DNA of 64,000 nucleotides from an uncultured Paraprevotella sp. (GCA_900546665.1 URDY01000015.1:1-64000), one strand, 5' to 3'; shown: positions 18,701 through 27,602, counted from the stretch's first letter. The notes: generated from the letters alone by a model not told the origin. Numbers and translations are program-made.

Positions 18701-19745
18701 CCTCCCTTGTCTTGAACCATTCCTGCTTGGAATAAAGCATACGCTTAGGATCATCCAAATCACGGTTCGTACTCAGACAGATCAAACGGTCGTGTGCCTC
18801 CGCATTCTCCTGATCCACAAAATGACAGTCGTTTGTACACACCAGCTTTATTCCGTACTTATCAGCCAGTTCCATCAATTTGGCATTGGCCTTCTGCTGC
18901 AGAGGGAACGTTTCACGATTGGCTCTCTGATTGGGATCTTTCACTTCATGCCGCTGCAACTCCAGATAGAAATCATCTCCAAAAACTCTTTTATACCACT
19001 GGACGGCCTCTTCAGCTCCCTCCATATCGCCAACCAGTATCTTATGAGGAATCTCACCGGCAATACAGGCAGAACAAACAATCAACCCCTCATGATGCGC
19101 TTCCAACTCTACGCGGTCTGTTCTCGGACGGGTATAAAAACCATCCGTCCATGATTTGGACACCAGTTTGATCAGATTATGGTATCCGGTCTGGTTCTTG
19201 GCCAACACGACCAGATGATAACGCCTGTTATCACCTTTATCCTTGTCCATCTGATAAAGCCTGCGTGGAGCTACATACATCTCGCACCCGAAAATAGGTT
19301 TAAACAACCTTTTTTTAGCGGCTTCCAATTCTTCAAGCGCCGTTTTCAGCTGTACGTCCAATGCGGGAAATTCCGGTTCCGGTTCTTCCACGAAATTGGC
19401 CTCTTCAGGAACAGGTTCCCCATTGATTTCCGCACGTTTACGAGCTTCCTCGGCTTCCTTCTTCTTCTTTTTCTGACCGTCTCTCCATTCTATCTGTGCT
19501 GCATTCTCACCTTTTTGCAACAGTTCGATACGTTTCTTCCATGACTTGATATCCGCATTGACCGGACCATTTTTCTTTTGGGTATAATTAAAGAATTCCT
19601 TTATACCCATCATGTTACCATGATCGGTAATGGCCATACCACGCATCCCGTTTTTCATGGCCTTATCCACAAGACGAGGCACACTGGCCTGTCCGTCCAA
19701 GATGGAATACTGCGTATGTACGTGTAGATGAACAAAATCCTGCAT
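15792..19745 (-). CDS. dnaE: DNA polymerase III alpha subunit
   Basis: The replicative polymerase catalytic subunit. The N-terminal PHP domain (FVHLHVHTQYSILDGQ, AITDHGNMMG) is followed by the polymerase core with SVGPGRGSAAGS, PDIDVDFDDDGR (catalytic aspartates), FERFLNPDRISLPD and YRPGPMDYIPDF, then a C-terminal OB-fold. At 1317 residues it is longer than E. coli DnaE. A charged insertion around 85-125 (lysine/glutamate-rich) interrupts the PHP domain. I take the ATG at 19745 (MQDFVHLHVH), since the upstream TTG would add only three residues. trxA follows by 33 bp. Confidence 0.96.
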   Translation of the reverse strand: MQDFVHLHVHTQYSILDGQASVPRLVDKAMKNGMRGMAITDHGNMMGIKEFFNYTQKKNGPVNADIKSWKKRIELLQKGENAAQIEWRDGQKKKKKEAEEARKRAEINGEPVPEEANFVEEPEPEFPALDVQLKTALEELEAAKKRLFKPIFGCEMYVAPRRLYQMDKDKGDNRRYHLVVLAKNQTGYHNLIKLVSKSWTDGFYTRPRTDRVELEAHHEGLIVCSACIAGEIPHKILVGDMEGAEEAVQWYKRVFGDDFYLELQRHEVKDPNQRANRETFPLQQKANAKLMELADKYGIKLVCTNDCHFVDQENAEAHDRLICLSTNRDLDDPKRMLYSKQEWFKTREEMNEVFSDVPEALANTCQICDKVEFYSIDHAPIMPNFEIPESFGTEESYRQKYTDQDLFDEFTRDENGNVVLSEDAARDKVKKLGGCDKLYRLKLEADYLAKLAYDGAAKLYGDPLPESVHERINFELHIMKTMGFPGYFLIVQDYINAARHELGVSVGPGRGSAAGSAVAYCLGITKIDPIKYDLLFERFLNPDRISLPDIDVDFDDDGRGKVLSWVTQKYGEEKVAHIITYGTMATKLAIKDVARVQKLPLDISNGLCKLIPDKLPDDENGKSRKMNLPNAISCIPELQQAEASPNPLLRDTIRYAKMLEGNVRNTGVHACGVIICRDDVSDWVPISTAEDKETGEKLRCTQYEGSVIEDTGLIKMDFLGLKTLSIIKECQANIRDSLGLDIDVDKLDIEDPATYKLYCDGRTIGTFQFESAGMQKYLRELQPSTFEDLIAMNALYRPGPMDYIPDFIDRKQGRKPVTYDIPCMETYLKDTYGITVYQEQVMLLSRQLANFTRGESDTLRKAMGKKLIDKLNHMYPKFVEGGKKNGHDPKILEKIWADWKKFASYAFNKSHATCYSWVAYQTAYLKANYPAQYMAAVMSRSLANITDITKLMSECKSMGISTLGPDVNASLRKFSVDADGNVRFGLGAVKGLGDAAVEAIIKERMENGPFSSVFDFVQRVPTSACKRNNLESLVLSGSFDCFTDIMREQYFALNSRGEVFLDSLARYGARYQMDKNAAQNSLFGDMEMVEISTPEIPQAAPWSALERLNKERELVGIYLSAHPLDDFAIILQDVCNTRMADLQDMEKLVNKDLTLGGMVTAVRRGVSKAGKPYGIVTIEDYSGSFEIALFGQDWPTWGSYMDVGNTLFITAKCQPRQWDPSKLEFRIGKIDFLADVKDTLIESITITMGLDALDDDTVMSLSSIVKDSPGTVNLYFQILDPEGQMNLTFQSKTEKISVKKDLISYIESKPALSYKIN

Positions 19746-19888
19746 AAAACACAATGATTAGAACAAAAATAAGCACGAAAATGCGTGTAAAGTTAAGTCA
19801 GTTTTAGCAAAATCACAATATGAAAAGCTTTAATTTTAAAGAAAAAAGATTGTTAATAGACAACTGTAGCCAAAAGAAAGTTGAATAT

Positions 19889-19920
19889 TTTGCATATTAA
19901 ATAGAATATACCTACTTTTG
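19889..19920 (+). promoter_or_regulatory. Promoter of psd-pssA, sets the psd start
   Basis: TTTG at 19889-19892, a 20-nt spacer, then TACTTTTG at 19913-19920. Transcription would begin near 19925-19928, past the ATG at 19922, so the functional psd start must be the next ATG at 19946. Confidence 0.75.
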
Positions 19921-19945
19921 CATGTTAAACTACATTGAACAATTT

Positions 19946-20635
19946 ATGGGACGCAAACTAAGAAAACTTAAAAAGATCAGAATACACCGCGAAGGAACTC
20001 ACACTTTACTGGGGGGCATCATTGCTTTACTGGCTGTTGATGCACTTTTGTATTATGGCTTTGACAGCAAACTGCCATTCTATCTGTTCACTGTTGTTGG
20101 CTGTATACTATATTTTATTGTGGTCAACTTCTTCAGATGTCCCATACGCCGGTTCGAAGGCGATACGGAAGGAATAGTCATCGCTCCTGCCGACGGCAAG
20201 ATCGTGGTAATAGAGGAAGTAGACGAAAATGAATACTTCCATGACCGCCGTCTGATGATCTCCATCTTCATGAACATCGTCAATGTACATGCCAACTGGA
20301 TTCCGGTTGACGGCACTGTCAAGCTGGTCCGCCACCATAACGGTAATTATCACAAGGCATGGCTTCCCAAAGCCAGCATAGAAAACGAACGCTCTACTGT
20401 CGTCATTGAAACGCCTGACGGTATAGAAATCATGGCACGACAGATTGCCGGTGCTGTAGCCCGACGGATTGTCACTTACGCCAAGGAAGGCGAAGACTGC
20501 TATATTGACGAGCACATGGGATTCATCAAATTCGGTTCCCGTGTGGATGTATACTTACCCGTCGGCACAGAAGTATGTGTCAAATTAGGCCAGAAAACGA
20601 CCGGAAACGAAACCATCCTGGCCAAATTGCAATAA
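19946..20635 (+). CDS. psd: Phosphatidylserine decarboxylase (short, archaeal-type)
   Basis: Makes phosphatidylethanolamine from phosphatidylserine at the inner membrane. The 229-residue proenzyme has a membrane-entering N-terminus ([12 protein letters not shown] and [17 protein letters not shown]), then [29 protein letters not shown] and the self-cleavage site in [12 protein letters not shown], where the serine becomes the pyruvoyl group. It belongs to the short single-chain class. The start is chosen at 19946 because the promoter's predicted transcription start lies downstream of the earlier ATG at 19922. pssA follows 14 bp later. Confidence 0.93.
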   Translation: MGRKLRKLKKIRIHREGTHTLLGGIIALLAVDALLYYGFDSKLPFYLFTVVGCILYFIVVNFFRCPIRRFEGDTEGIVIAPADGKIVVIEEVDENEYFHDRRLMISIFMNIVNVHANWIPVDGTVKLVRHHNGNYHKAWLPKASIENERSTVVIETPDGIEIMARQIAGAVARRIVTYAKEGEDCYIDEHMGFIKFGSRVDVYLPVGTEVCVKLGQKTTGNETILAKLQ

Positions 20636-20649
20636 TAAACTCTGAAAGC

Positions 20650-21363
20650 ATGGCAAATATCATTATCCGCCAGATTCCTAACAGCATCACATGCTGTAAT
20701 CTGATCTCCGGTTGCATAGCTACCGGAGCCGCATTCCACGGCAATTATGTTTGGGCGATTACCTTAATTATTATAGGCGCGATTTTTGATTTCTTCGATG
20801 GCATGTCGGCCAGATTGCTGAAAGTTTCCTCGCCTATAGGTAAAGAATTGGATTCTTTGGCAGATGTCGTCACATTCGGCGTTGCACCGTCTGCCATGAT
20901 ATTCTACTTGTTTACCGAAGTAACATACCCGGCATTTATGGAACCTCTTCGTTCTTTCATGCCTTACACAGCCTTTTTAATGGCTGCTTTCTCGGCATTA
21001 CGTCTGGCCAAATTCAATCTCGACACGCGCCAGACATCTTCCTTTATCGGACTACCGACACCGGCCAATGCTTTGTTTTGGGGATCTCTTATTGTAGGTA
21101 ACTACAGTTTCCTGGTTTCAGAAAAGTTCAATGCATTCTTTCTGTTCTTCTTCATGTTGCTTTTCTGTTTCCTCCTGGTCGCAGAAATACCCCTTTTCGC
21201 TTTAAAATTCAAGAACCTGTCATGGAAGGAAAACAAGATTAAATTTATTTTTGTCATCACCTGCATACCCATGTTTATTTTCCTGAAATACAGTTGTTTC
21301 GCAGCTATTATTGCATGGTATATCCTACTTTCGCTTTTCACGGGGAAAAAGCAGGACGCTTGA
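20650..21363 (+). CDS. pssA: CDP-diacylglycerol-serine O-phosphatidyltransferase
   Basis: Makes phosphatidylserine from CDP-diacylglycerol and serine, supplying the substrate for psd just upstream. At 237 residues it is a multi-helix inner-membrane protein. The CDP-alcohol phosphotransferase motif is visible as DFFDGMSARLLKVSSPIGKELDSLAD, matching the D-x2-DG-x2-AR-x8-G-x3-D-x3-D pattern. The ATG at 20650 (MANIIIRQIPNSITCCNL) lies 14 bp after the psd stop. A longer frame reaching into psd lacks support. Confidence 0.94.
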   Translation: MANIIIRQIPNSITCCNLISGCIATGAAFHGNYVWAITLIIIGAIFDFFDGMSARLLKVSSPIGKELDSLADVVTFGVAPSAMIFYLFTEVTYPAFMEPLRSFMPYTAFLMAAFSALRLAKFNLDTRQTSSFIGLPTPANALFWGSLIVGNYSFLVSEKFNAFFLFFFMLLFCFLLVAEIPLFALKFKNLSWKENKIKFIFVITCIPMFIFLKYSCFAAIIAWYILLSLFTGKKQDA

Positions 21364-21412
21364 TTTGGCACGGTTCTTGTGGTTCTTTCTTTAAAACATA
21401 AAAAGAAAAATT

Positions 21413-21694
21413 ATGGGTAGTCCACTTGGTTGTCTGTTAGGCTTTTTTTTAGCCATACTGGTCTTTATCGGCGTCTTTCTTCTGACTATTGTAGGGAAAG
21501 TCAAGCAGATCATGAATTCTTTTTCGCCCAAACATAAGGCCGAACGGAATTCATCCACCCGTCAGCAGGGTTATTCGCAGAACGAACAGACTTATTCTCA
21601 ACAAACAAACAGTTCAGGAAAGTCTTCTTCTTCACATCAGAAAATATTTGCAGATGACGAAGGAGAATATGTAGATTACGAAGAGATAAAATAA
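21413..21694 (+). CDS. DUF4834-type small membrane protein
   Basis: A 93-residue protein with one N-terminal membrane helix (GCLLGFFLAILVFIGVFLLTIV), then a polar, glutamine/serine-rich linker and an acidic tail ending FADDEGEYVDYEEIK. This layout matches the DUF4834 family of Bacteroidota. It lies 49 bp downstream of pssA and is followed by a terminator shared with convergent tadA. The function is not known. Confidence 0.8.
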   Translation: MGSPLGCLLGFFLAILVFIGVFLLTIVGKVKQIMNSFSPKHKAERNSSTRQQGYSQNEQTYSQQTNSSGKSSSSHQKIFADDEGEYVDYEEIK

Positions 21695-21717
21695 GAGCCA
21701 GACTTGACCGGCTCTTA
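21692..21717. terminator. Terminator between DUF4834 gene and tadA
   Basis: TAAGAGCC (21692-21699) pairs with GGCTCTTA (21710-21717). It lies between convergent genes and overlaps the tadA stop region, so it can serve both. Confidence 0.6.
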
Positions 21718-22149
21718 ACGTTTTCGCTTAAAAAAATCCTTTAACAGAGCTGCAGCCTCATCTGCCAAAATGCCAGACTGTACTTCTGTACGGGGGTGCA
21801 AGGCTTTCGGTGCAAAACTCTGGTATCCACGCTTATCATCTGACGCGCCGAAAACCAGTCTTTTGAGCTGTGCCCACCCGATGGCTCCGGCACACATTAC
21901 GCAAGGCTCCATTGTCACATACATCGTACATTCAGTCAAATACTTCCCTCCCAAGGCGTTGGCCGCAGCCGTAATCGCCTGCATTTCCGCATGTGCTGTC
22001 ACATCCGTAAGTGTTTCAGTCAGATTATGCGTGCGCGCTATGATCCTGTCACCACAAACAACTACGGCACCCACCGGAATCTCATCCTCAGAAAAAGCTT
22101 TACGCGCTTCCTCCAAGGCTTTTTTCATATAAAAAATATCGTCTGCCAT
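21715..22149 (-). CDS. tadA: tRNA-specific adenosine deaminase
   Basis: Converts A34 to inosine in tRNA-Arg(ACG). The 144-residue cytidine-deaminase fold has the catalytic HAEMQAI motif (zinc His, proton-shuttle Glu) and zinc cysteines in PCVMCAGAIGWAQL. VPVGAVVV-like and LTDVTAHAE segments are also present (IPVGAVVVCGDRI). The start is set at 22149 (MADDIFYMKKALEEA). The frame's earlier TTG/ATG choices add residues not found in the family and run into the divergent promoter region. A nucleoside deaminase with guanine specificity is a less likely alternative. Confidence 0.9.
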   Translation of the reverse strand: MADDIFYMKKALEEARKAFSEDEIPVGAVVVCGDRIIARTHNLTETLTDVTAHAEMQAITAAANALGGKYLTECTMYVTMEPCVMCAGAIGWAQLKRLVFGASDDKRGYQSFAPKALHPRTEVQSGILADEAAALLKDFFKRKR

Positions 22150-22245
22150 CAATATACTTAAAATATCTGTCCGCAAAAATACTATTTCTGACATGAATCC
22201 CCAATATTTTTAATAAATTTGCAGAAACATAGCAAACAAAAGCCT

Positions 22246-22611
22246 ATGGCAGCGCACTATGAGTTGGGTAAACAAGGTGAACAGGCCGCAGCTGATTACC
22301 TGCAAGGAAAAGGATACCATGTTCTGCACAGGAACTGGCACTACCGGCATAAGGAAATTGACATTGTGGCTGAAAAAGACGGCGTACTGGTCATTGTCGA
22401 AGTAAAAACCCGCAAAAACAATCTGTTCGGCAACCCGGAAGAGGCTGTCAATGGTAAGAAAATACGCAGAATTGTCAGTTCTGCAGATGCCTACATCAAA
22501 AAATTCGCCATTGATCTTCCCGTCCGTTTCGATATTATCACCATTCTGCAGGATGGAGAAAAAGAACATCTCAAACATATTGAAAACGCTTTTCTACCCC
22601 CTGTATTCTGA
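22246..22611 (+). CDS. YraN/UPF0102 family endonuclease-like protein
   Basis: A 121-residue protein with the restriction-endonuclease-like core of the YraN family: LGKQGEQAAADYL, GYHVLHRNWHYRHKEIDIVAEKDGVLVIVEVKTR (E-ID-VEVK-type metal site), and EAVNGKKIRRI. Its cellular role is unsettled; links to DNA processing have been proposed for the family. The ATG at 22246 (MAAHYELGKQ) is chosen over an earlier frame start at 22219 because the family begins here. It precedes birA by 27 bp. Confidence 0.9.
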   Translation: MAAHYELGKQGEQAAADYLQGKGYHVLHRNWHYRHKEIDIVAEKDGVLVIVEVKTRKNNLFGNPEEAVNGKKIRRIVSSADAYIKKFAIDLPVRFDIITILQDGEKEHLKHIENAFLPPVF

Positions 22612-22638
22612 CTGGCGCTCCACCTAATTTATCATAGA

Positions 22639-23430
22639 ATGAATGCACTTTACACACTAGACGACTCCCCGTGGTTTGAATGGATCGAAATGGAAACCAT
22701 CGATTCCACCAATAACTTTCTCAAAAGTTACCGGCCCGTAAGCCCCAAAGAAATGACACTTGTCAGCACCGACTTCCAGACCGCAGGACGCGGTCAGGCC
22801 AACAACAAGTGGGAAGCAGAAGCCGGAAAGAACGTCATTTACGGCATACTGATTCATCCACAGTTTCTTACAGCCAACCGCCAATTTGCCATTTCACAGA
22901 TTGCAGCCCTTTCTGCCAAAGAAGCATTGGAAGACTATACAGACCAACTCTCCATCAAATGGCCGAACGACATTTACTGGAAAGACCGGAAAATAGGCGG
23001 AATGCTTATTGAAAATACACTTTGCGGCAAAAGCATAGAATCCAGCATCGTCGGAATAGGACTCAACATCAATCAGGAAGAATTCAAAAGCGATTCCCCC
23101 AATCCTGTTTCGCTGATTCAGATTATCGGACACGAAACAGAACGGATCTTTGTTCTGGCACGTGCAGTCGAACGTTTCAAACATTATTATCAGAAGCTTC
23201 GCAACGGGGAGGAAGAGCTGATTGCCAGACTTTACATGCAAGCCCTCTACAGAAATGACGGTTTCTATCCATACACGGATTCCAACGGTCAGTTTGAAGC
23301 CCGCATAGCCGGAGTGGAACCTACCGGTCACCTGCTTCTCCAGGACACAGCCGGAGAGATACGACGCTACGCATTCAAGGAAGTCAGATATCTGATACCA
23401 GACACACATCATCATTTAAATACCCTTTAA
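22639..23430 (+). CDS. birA: Biotin-[acetyl-CoA carboxylase] ligase
   Basis: Attaches biotin to biotin carboxyl carrier proteins through a biotinyl-AMP intermediate. At 263 residues it is a class I (monofunctional) ligase: it starts directly with the catalytic domain and has no DNA-binding N-terminus, so it is not the bio operon repressor. Visible motifs are ETIDSTNNFL, TAGRGQANNKW (biotin/ATP loop), SIKWPNDIYWKDRKIGGMLIE and GIGLNIN, then a C-terminal SH3-like part. It sits 12 bp before pyrH. Confidence 0.93.
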   Translation: MNALYTLDDSPWFEWIEMETIDSTNNFLKSYRPVSPKEMTLVSTDFQTAGRGQANNKWEAEAGKNVIYGILIHPQFLTANRQFAISQIAALSAKEALEDYTDQLSIKWPNDIYWKDRKIGGMLIENTLCGKSIESSIVGIGLNINQEEFKSDSPNPVSLIQIIGHETERIFVLARAVERFKHYYQKLRNGEEELIARLYMQALYRNDGFYPYTDSNGQFEARIAGVEPTGHLLLQDTAGEIRRYAFKEVRYLIPDTHHHLNTL

Positions 23431-23442
23431 ATCTTTATCAAT

Positions 23443-24153
23443 ATGGCAAAATTCAAAAGAATCTTACTTAAACTAAGCGGCGAAAGCCTGATGGGCGAAC
23501 AGAGATACGGAATAGACGAAAAACGTCTGGCCGAATACGCCGAACAAATCAAGGAAATACACGACATGGGAGTACAAATCGGTATTGTCATCGGCGGCGG
23601 TAACATTTTCCGCGGACTCAGCGGGGCAGGCAAAGGCTTCGACCGCGTCAAGGGTGACCAAATGGGCATGTGTGCTACCGTCATCAACTCACTCGGTCTC
23701 AGCAGCGCACTTGGCGCAATCGGTGTCAAGAGCCGTGTCCTGACCGCTATCCGTATGGAACCGATCGGCGAATTCTACAGCAAATGGAAAGCCATTGAAT
23801 GCATGGAAAACGGTGAAGTAGTCATCATGAGTGCCGGCACCGGAAATCCTTATTTCACCACAGATACAGGTTCCTCACTCAGAGGTATCGAGATCGAGGC
23901 CGATGTGATGCTCAAAGGTACACGCGTAGACGGTATCTATACAGCCGACCCGGAAAAGGACCCGAATGCCACAAAATTCAATGAAATCACGTACGACGAG
24001 ATTTACAACAAGGGTCTGAAAGTCATGGACCTGACAGCCACAACCATGTGCAAGGAGAACAACCTGCCTATTTATGTTTTCAACATGGATGTCTATGGCA
24101 ATCTGAAAAAGGTCATGGAAGGCGAAGACATCGGCACTTTAGTTCATAACTGA
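23443..24153 (+). CDS. pyrH: UMP kinase
   Basis: Phosphorylates UMP to UDP in pyrimidine nucleotide synthesis. The 236-residue amino-acid-kinase fold has LKLSGESLMG at the start, then GIVIGGGNIFRG, the TAIRMEPIGEFYS region, AGTGNPYFTTDT (UMP binding), and DGIYTADPEKDPNA. The length is typical for bacterial PyrH. It closes the yraN-birA-pyrH run and is followed by a strong hairpin. Confidence 0.95.
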   Translation: MAKFKRILLKLSGESLMGEQRYGIDEKRLAEYAEQIKEIHDMGVQIGIVIGGGNIFRGLSGAGKGFDRVKGDQMGMCATVINSLGLSSALGAIGVKSRVLTAIRMEPIGEFYSKWKAIECMENGEVVIMSAGTGNPYFTTDTGSSLRGIEIEADVMLKGTRVDGIYTADPEKDPNATKFNEITYDEIYNKGLKVMDLTATTMCKENNLPIYVFNMDVYGNLKKVMEGEDIGTLVHN

Positions 24154-24175
24154 TCGTCTCTTTCCTGAAGAAAAA

Positions 24176-24228
24176 ACGTCACCCTGACCAACATTTCCAT
24201 CAATGCAGATTTGTCAGGGTGACGCTTT
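24176..24228 (+). terminator. Terminator after pyrH
   Basis: CGTCACCCTGAC pairs with GTCAGGGTGACG across a loop of about 20 nt, followed by CTTTTC. The stem covers the earliest possible start of the next ORF, which supports the later ATG at 24254. Confidence 0.8.
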
Positions 24229-24253
24229 TCATCACATGTATCGTTTACCGTGT

Positions 24254-25456
24254 ATGAAAATCTCATGTTTTTTAGCACTGACAGCCATCTTACCTGCCAC
24301 CATATATGGCCAGAACCGTGAGCACGCCGATTCCGTCGCCGAAAGGGATTTCCCCGTCATCCACCGGATCGGTATGGAATTGCGCCCGGGCTACATTTTT
24401 CCGACCAATCCTTTTCTGAAAGGAAACAATTCACGTGGCCGACATATCAATACGGCCATATCCGCCCATATCAGATATGCTTTCCAGTTTCATCCGGACT
24501 CATACACAGGAACGGTTTATCCTGATGCCTATCAGGGCATAGGTTGCGCATTCAACTCATTCGGTTCCAGAACCGAACTGGGAAATCCCGTCACCGCATA
24601 CGTCTTTCAGGGAGCTCCCATTTATCGTTTTTCTCCCAAAATATCCTTCAACTACGAATGGAACTTTGGTGCCGCCTTCGGATGGCATCCTTATGATGCT
24701 GAAACGAATCCCTTCAACCGCGTAATCGGTTCCAGAATCAACGCTTATCTGAATGTAGGTTTCTTTTTCAAATGGCAATTATCTTCCCACTGGCTTTTAA
24801 ATACCGGTATTGACCTGACCCACTATTCAAACGGCAACACCAAATATCCCAACGGCGGCCTGAATCTGGCCGGTAGTAAAATCAGTCTGACCTATATTCC
24901 CAATCCGGCCGACTCACGGACAATATCCCATCCACAATCATTCAGACCGTCCTTCAGACAACGTCTCAGCTGCGATGCCGTCATATACGGAACCTGGCGA
25001 CGCAAAGGAGTGTTCATCGACGACAAGGCATTCGCCGCCCCCGGCATGTTTGCTGTAGCCGGCCTGAACATCAACCCCATGTATACAATCAGCCGCCGCT
25101 TCAAGGCGGGAATTTCACTGGATGCCCAATACGACGAAAGCGCCAATATCGAACAATACATCGCCACGTCAGCACTTCCTGAAGAACTGAAATTCTACCG
25201 TCCCCCACTTAAAGAACAGATCGGAATCGGCTTATCCGTGAGAGGTGAATACGTCATGCCTTTTTTCTCCATCAATGCCGGAATCGGCCATAACATATAC
25301 TGGCATGGCAAAGATCTGAAAGGCTTCTATCAGATCCTGGCTCTTAAGTTTTCCTTGAGCCGCCATTGGTTTCTGCATACGGGCTACCAGCTTCATGATT
25401 TCCACTCTCCCAATAATCTCATGCTGGGAATCGGTTACCGTTTCAACCGTCAGTAA
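24254..25456 (+). CDS. Acyloxyacyl hydrolase / PagL-like outer-membrane protein
   Basis: A 400-residue exported beta-barrel-type protein with signal MKISCFLALTAILPATIYGQ. It contains the conserved DLTHYSNGNTKYPNGGLN segment, which carries the His-Ser pair of PagL-type lipid A deacylases. Alternating aromatic strands (FNYEWNFGAAFGW, YLNVGFFFKWQLS) and a C-terminal aromatic end support an outer-membrane location. At 400 residues it is much longer than enteric PagL, so the N-terminal and C-terminal halves add barrel strands or a separate domain. A lipid A or phospholipid acyl substrate is inferred from the family. It is a single gene with no clear operon partner. Confidence 0.75.
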   Translation: MKISCFLALTAILPATIYGQNREHADSVAERDFPVIHRIGMELRPGYIFPTNPFLKGNNSRGRHINTAISAHIRYAFQFHPDSYTGTVYPDAYQGIGCAFNSFGSRTELGNPVTAYVFQGAPIYRFSPKISFNYEWNFGAAFGWHPYDAETNPFNRVIGSRINAYLNVGFFFKWQLSSHWLLNTGIDLTHYSNGNTKYPNGGLNLAGSKISLTYIPNPADSRTISHPQSFRPSFRQRLSCDAVIYGTWRRKGVFIDDKAFAAPGMFAVAGLNINPMYTISRRFKAGISLDAQYDESANIEQYIATSALPEELKFYRPPLKEQIGIGLSVRGEYVMPFFSINAGIGHNIYWHGKDLKGFYQILALKFSLSRHWFLHTGYQLHDFHSPNNLMLGIGYRFNRQ

Positions 25457-25522
25457 CCCACCTGCCGACCATGCGGACAAAGCCCGTTTTCAGGCTTTAT
25501 CACAAAGATTCATTCATAAATA

Positions 25523-25553
25523 TTGCAGATAAATAAAAAATAGTTTATTTTTG
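25523..25553 (+). promoter_or_regulatory. Promoter of frr-rsgA
   Basis: TTG at 25523-25525, a 20-nt spacer, then TATTTTTG at 25546-25553, fitting the Bacteroides consensus. The frr ATG is 47 nt further on. Confidence 0.65.
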
Positions 25554-25600
25554 TTCAATATTAAATTTTTTATCAAGCAAAACCAAAAAGAAACAAACTT

Positions 25601-26161
25601 ATGGCAGACTCAAAAACAATTCTCGACGAAGCACAGGAAAAAATGGATATGGCTATCATGTATCTTGACGATGCTTTGGCTCACATCCGTGCCGGCAAAG
25701 CCGATGTCCGCCTTCTGGACGGCATACGCGTAGATTCATACGGCAGCATGGTTCCCATCAATAATGTAGCAGCTGTCAACACTCCTGACCCACGCAGTAT
25801 CGCTATCAAACCATGGGACAAGAATATGTTCCGTGCCATCGAAAAGGCAATCATAGATTCTGAACTGGGCATTATGCCGGAAAACAACGGAGAAATCATC
25901 CGTATCGGCATCCCGCCATTGACAGAGGAACGACGCAAACAGCTCGCCAAACAGTGTAAGTCTGAATGTGAAACAGCCAAAGTCAGTGTCCGCAACGCAC
26001 GCCGCGACGCCATCGATGCTCTCAAAAAAGCAGTAAAAGACGGTATGCCTGAGGACGAGCAGAAAAATTCTGAAGCCAAACTGCAGAAAGTACACGACAA
26101 GTACATCAAGCAGATTGACGACCTTTACGCTGCAAAAGACAAAGAAATAATGACCGTCTGA
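25601..26161 (+). CDS. frr: Ribosome recycling factor
   Basis: Splits post-termination ribosomes together with EF-G. The 186-residue, highly charged protein shows the family signatures [59 protein letters not shown], and the coiled-coil C-terminal domain. Its stop overlaps the rsgA start as TGATG, coupling a recycling factor with a ribosome-assembly GTPase. Confidence 0.96.
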   Translation: MADSKTILDEAQEKMDMAIMYLDDALAHIRAGKADVRLLDGIRVDSYGSMVPINNVAAVNTPDPRSIAIKPWDKNMFRAIEKAIIDSELGIMPENNGEIIRIGIPPLTEERRKQLAKQCKSECETAKVSVRNARRDAIDALKKAVKDGMPEDEQKNSEAKLQKVHDKYIKQIDDLYAAKDKEIMTV

Positions 26162-27093
26162 TGAGAGGCCAGGTCATTCGAAATACAGGAAGCTGGTACG
26201 TCGTCCGAACTGACGACGGCCAGCTTATTGAGTCTAAAATAAAGGGTAATTTCCGCCTGAAAGGCATCCGCAGCACCAATCCCGTAGCCGTAGGGGATTT
26301 TGTACAGATCACCCCAAATGCCGAAGGTACGGCCTTCATTACCGAGATTGAAGACCGGAAGAACTACATTATCCGCAAAGCATCCAACCTCTCCAAGCAA
26401 AGCCATATCATCGCTGCCAACATCGATCTGGCCGTATTGGTCGTCACTATCAGCCACCCGGAAACCTCTACCGTTTTTATTGACCGTTTTCTGGCTTCGG
26501 CCGAAGCATATCGGGTACCGGTCAACCTGGTTTTCAACAAGACTGACAGCTACACCGAAGATGAAATCCGATATATGGAAGGTATGATCTATCTGTATAC
26601 CTCTCTAGGTTATCCCTGCTTCAAGACATCGGCTTTGCATCATGAAGGCATAGACGAACTCAAACAGGCGCTGTCCGGAAAAACCACTCTCTTTTCAGGC
26701 AATTCCGGAGTAGGCAAATCCACCCTGCTTAATGCCCTGATTCCTGACCTGAATGTCAGGACTGCAGAAATTTCTTCCGCACACGATACCGGTATGCACA
26801 CCACGACGTTCAGCGAGATGTACGATCTGCCGGAAGGCGGACATCTGATCGACACTCCGGGAATAAAGGGTTTCGGAACTTTCAATATGGAAAAGGAAGA
26901 AGTAGACCACTACTTCCGCGAAATTTTCCGGATCTCGTCTGAATGCAAGTATGGCAACTGCACGCATACCCACGAACCGGGTTGCGCAGTACGTCAGGCC
27001 GTAGAGGATCACCTCATCAGCGAAAGCCGTTACCTCTCTTATTTGAGCATGCTCAACGACAAGGACGAAGACAAATACCGGCAAGGTTACTAA
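26161..27093 (+). CDS. rsgA: Small ribosomal subunit biogenesis GTPase RsgA
   Basis: A late 30S assembly factor. The 310-residue protein has an N-terminal OB fold ([13 protein letters not shown]), a circularly permuted GTPase with NKTD (G4) before [12 protein letters not shown] (G1) and DTPG (G3), and a C-terminal zinc knuckle with [16 protein letters not shown]. All hallmark motifs are intact. It overlaps the frr stop by one base. The NfeD gene follows 14 bp later. Confidence 0.95.
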   Translation: MRGQVIRNTGSWYVVRTDDGQLIESKIKGNFRLKGIRSTNPVAVGDFVQITPNAEGTAFITEIEDRKNYIIRKASNLSKQSHIIAANIDLAVLVVTISHPETSTVFIDRFLASAEAYRVPVNLVFNKTDSYTEDEIRYMEGMIYLYTSLGYPCFKTSALHHEGIDELKQALSGKTTLFSGNSGVGKSTLLNALIPDLNVRTAEISSAHDTGMHTTTFSEMYDLPEGGHLIDTPGIKGFGTFNMEKEEVDHYFREIFRISSECKYGNCTHTHEPGCAVRQAVEDHLISESRYLSYLSMLNDKDEDKYRQGY

Positions 27094-27107
27094 ACAGATT
27101 TTTCAAT

Positions 27108-27572
27108 ATGGAACTATTCACAATTATTATTCTCTTTGCCTTCTGTTTCCTGCTGGCAGGTATTGAAATTTTCATCATTCCGGGATTCGGATTCGCGGGA
27201 ATTGGTGCCTGCTGCTGTCTGGTCATTGCCAATATTCTTACATTCAGTCATTTTGGCATCACTACCGGATTGCTGGTAATGGGAATCTCGCTGATCCTGT
27301 GCGGTTTGTTCTGCTACTGGCTGATGCATTCCCGCACCATCGAAAAATATTCACTTCATAAAAGCATTGACTCCACGGCCGCCCGACAGGAACAGTTATC
27401 AGTACGTCCGGGCGATGAGGGCGTCACTGTCACCAGGCTGGCCTTGATAGGCAACGCTGACATCAACGGTAAACTGGTAGAAGTCAAATCTGCAGACGGA
27501 TTTCTGGACGAAGGCACTCCTGTCATCGTGACACGGGTGGATGAAGCACAGATTACCGTCAAAAAGAAATAA
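27108..27572 (+). CDS. NfeD-like membrane protein
   Basis: A 154-residue protein with two or three N-terminal membrane helices (LFTIIILFAFCFLLAGIEIFIIPGFGFAG, then HFGITTGLLVMGISLILCGLFCYW) and a C-terminal OB-fold domain (GVTVTRLALIGNADINGKLVEV). This is the short NfeD form without a ClpP-type protease part. It lies directly upstream of floA, the usual pairing in which NfeD-type proteins partner flotillin-like SPFH proteins. The start at 27108 is set by the signature MELFTIII and by rsgA ending at 27093. Confidence 0.88.
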   Translation: MELFTIIILFAFCFLLAGIEIFIIPGFGFAGIGACCCLVIANILTFSHFGITTGLLVMGISLILCGLFCYWLMHSRTIEKYSLHKSIDSTAARQEQLSVRPGDEGVTVTRLALIGNADINGKLVEVKSADGFLDEGTPVIVTRVDEAQITVKKK

Positions 27573-27602
27573 ATAACATTCACTCTTAAACTTAATACCA
27601 TT

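Noticed and set aside
19922..19945. Earlier ATG for psd
   Set aside because: The promoter's predicted transcription start lies downstream of this ATG, so the start at 19946 is preferred.
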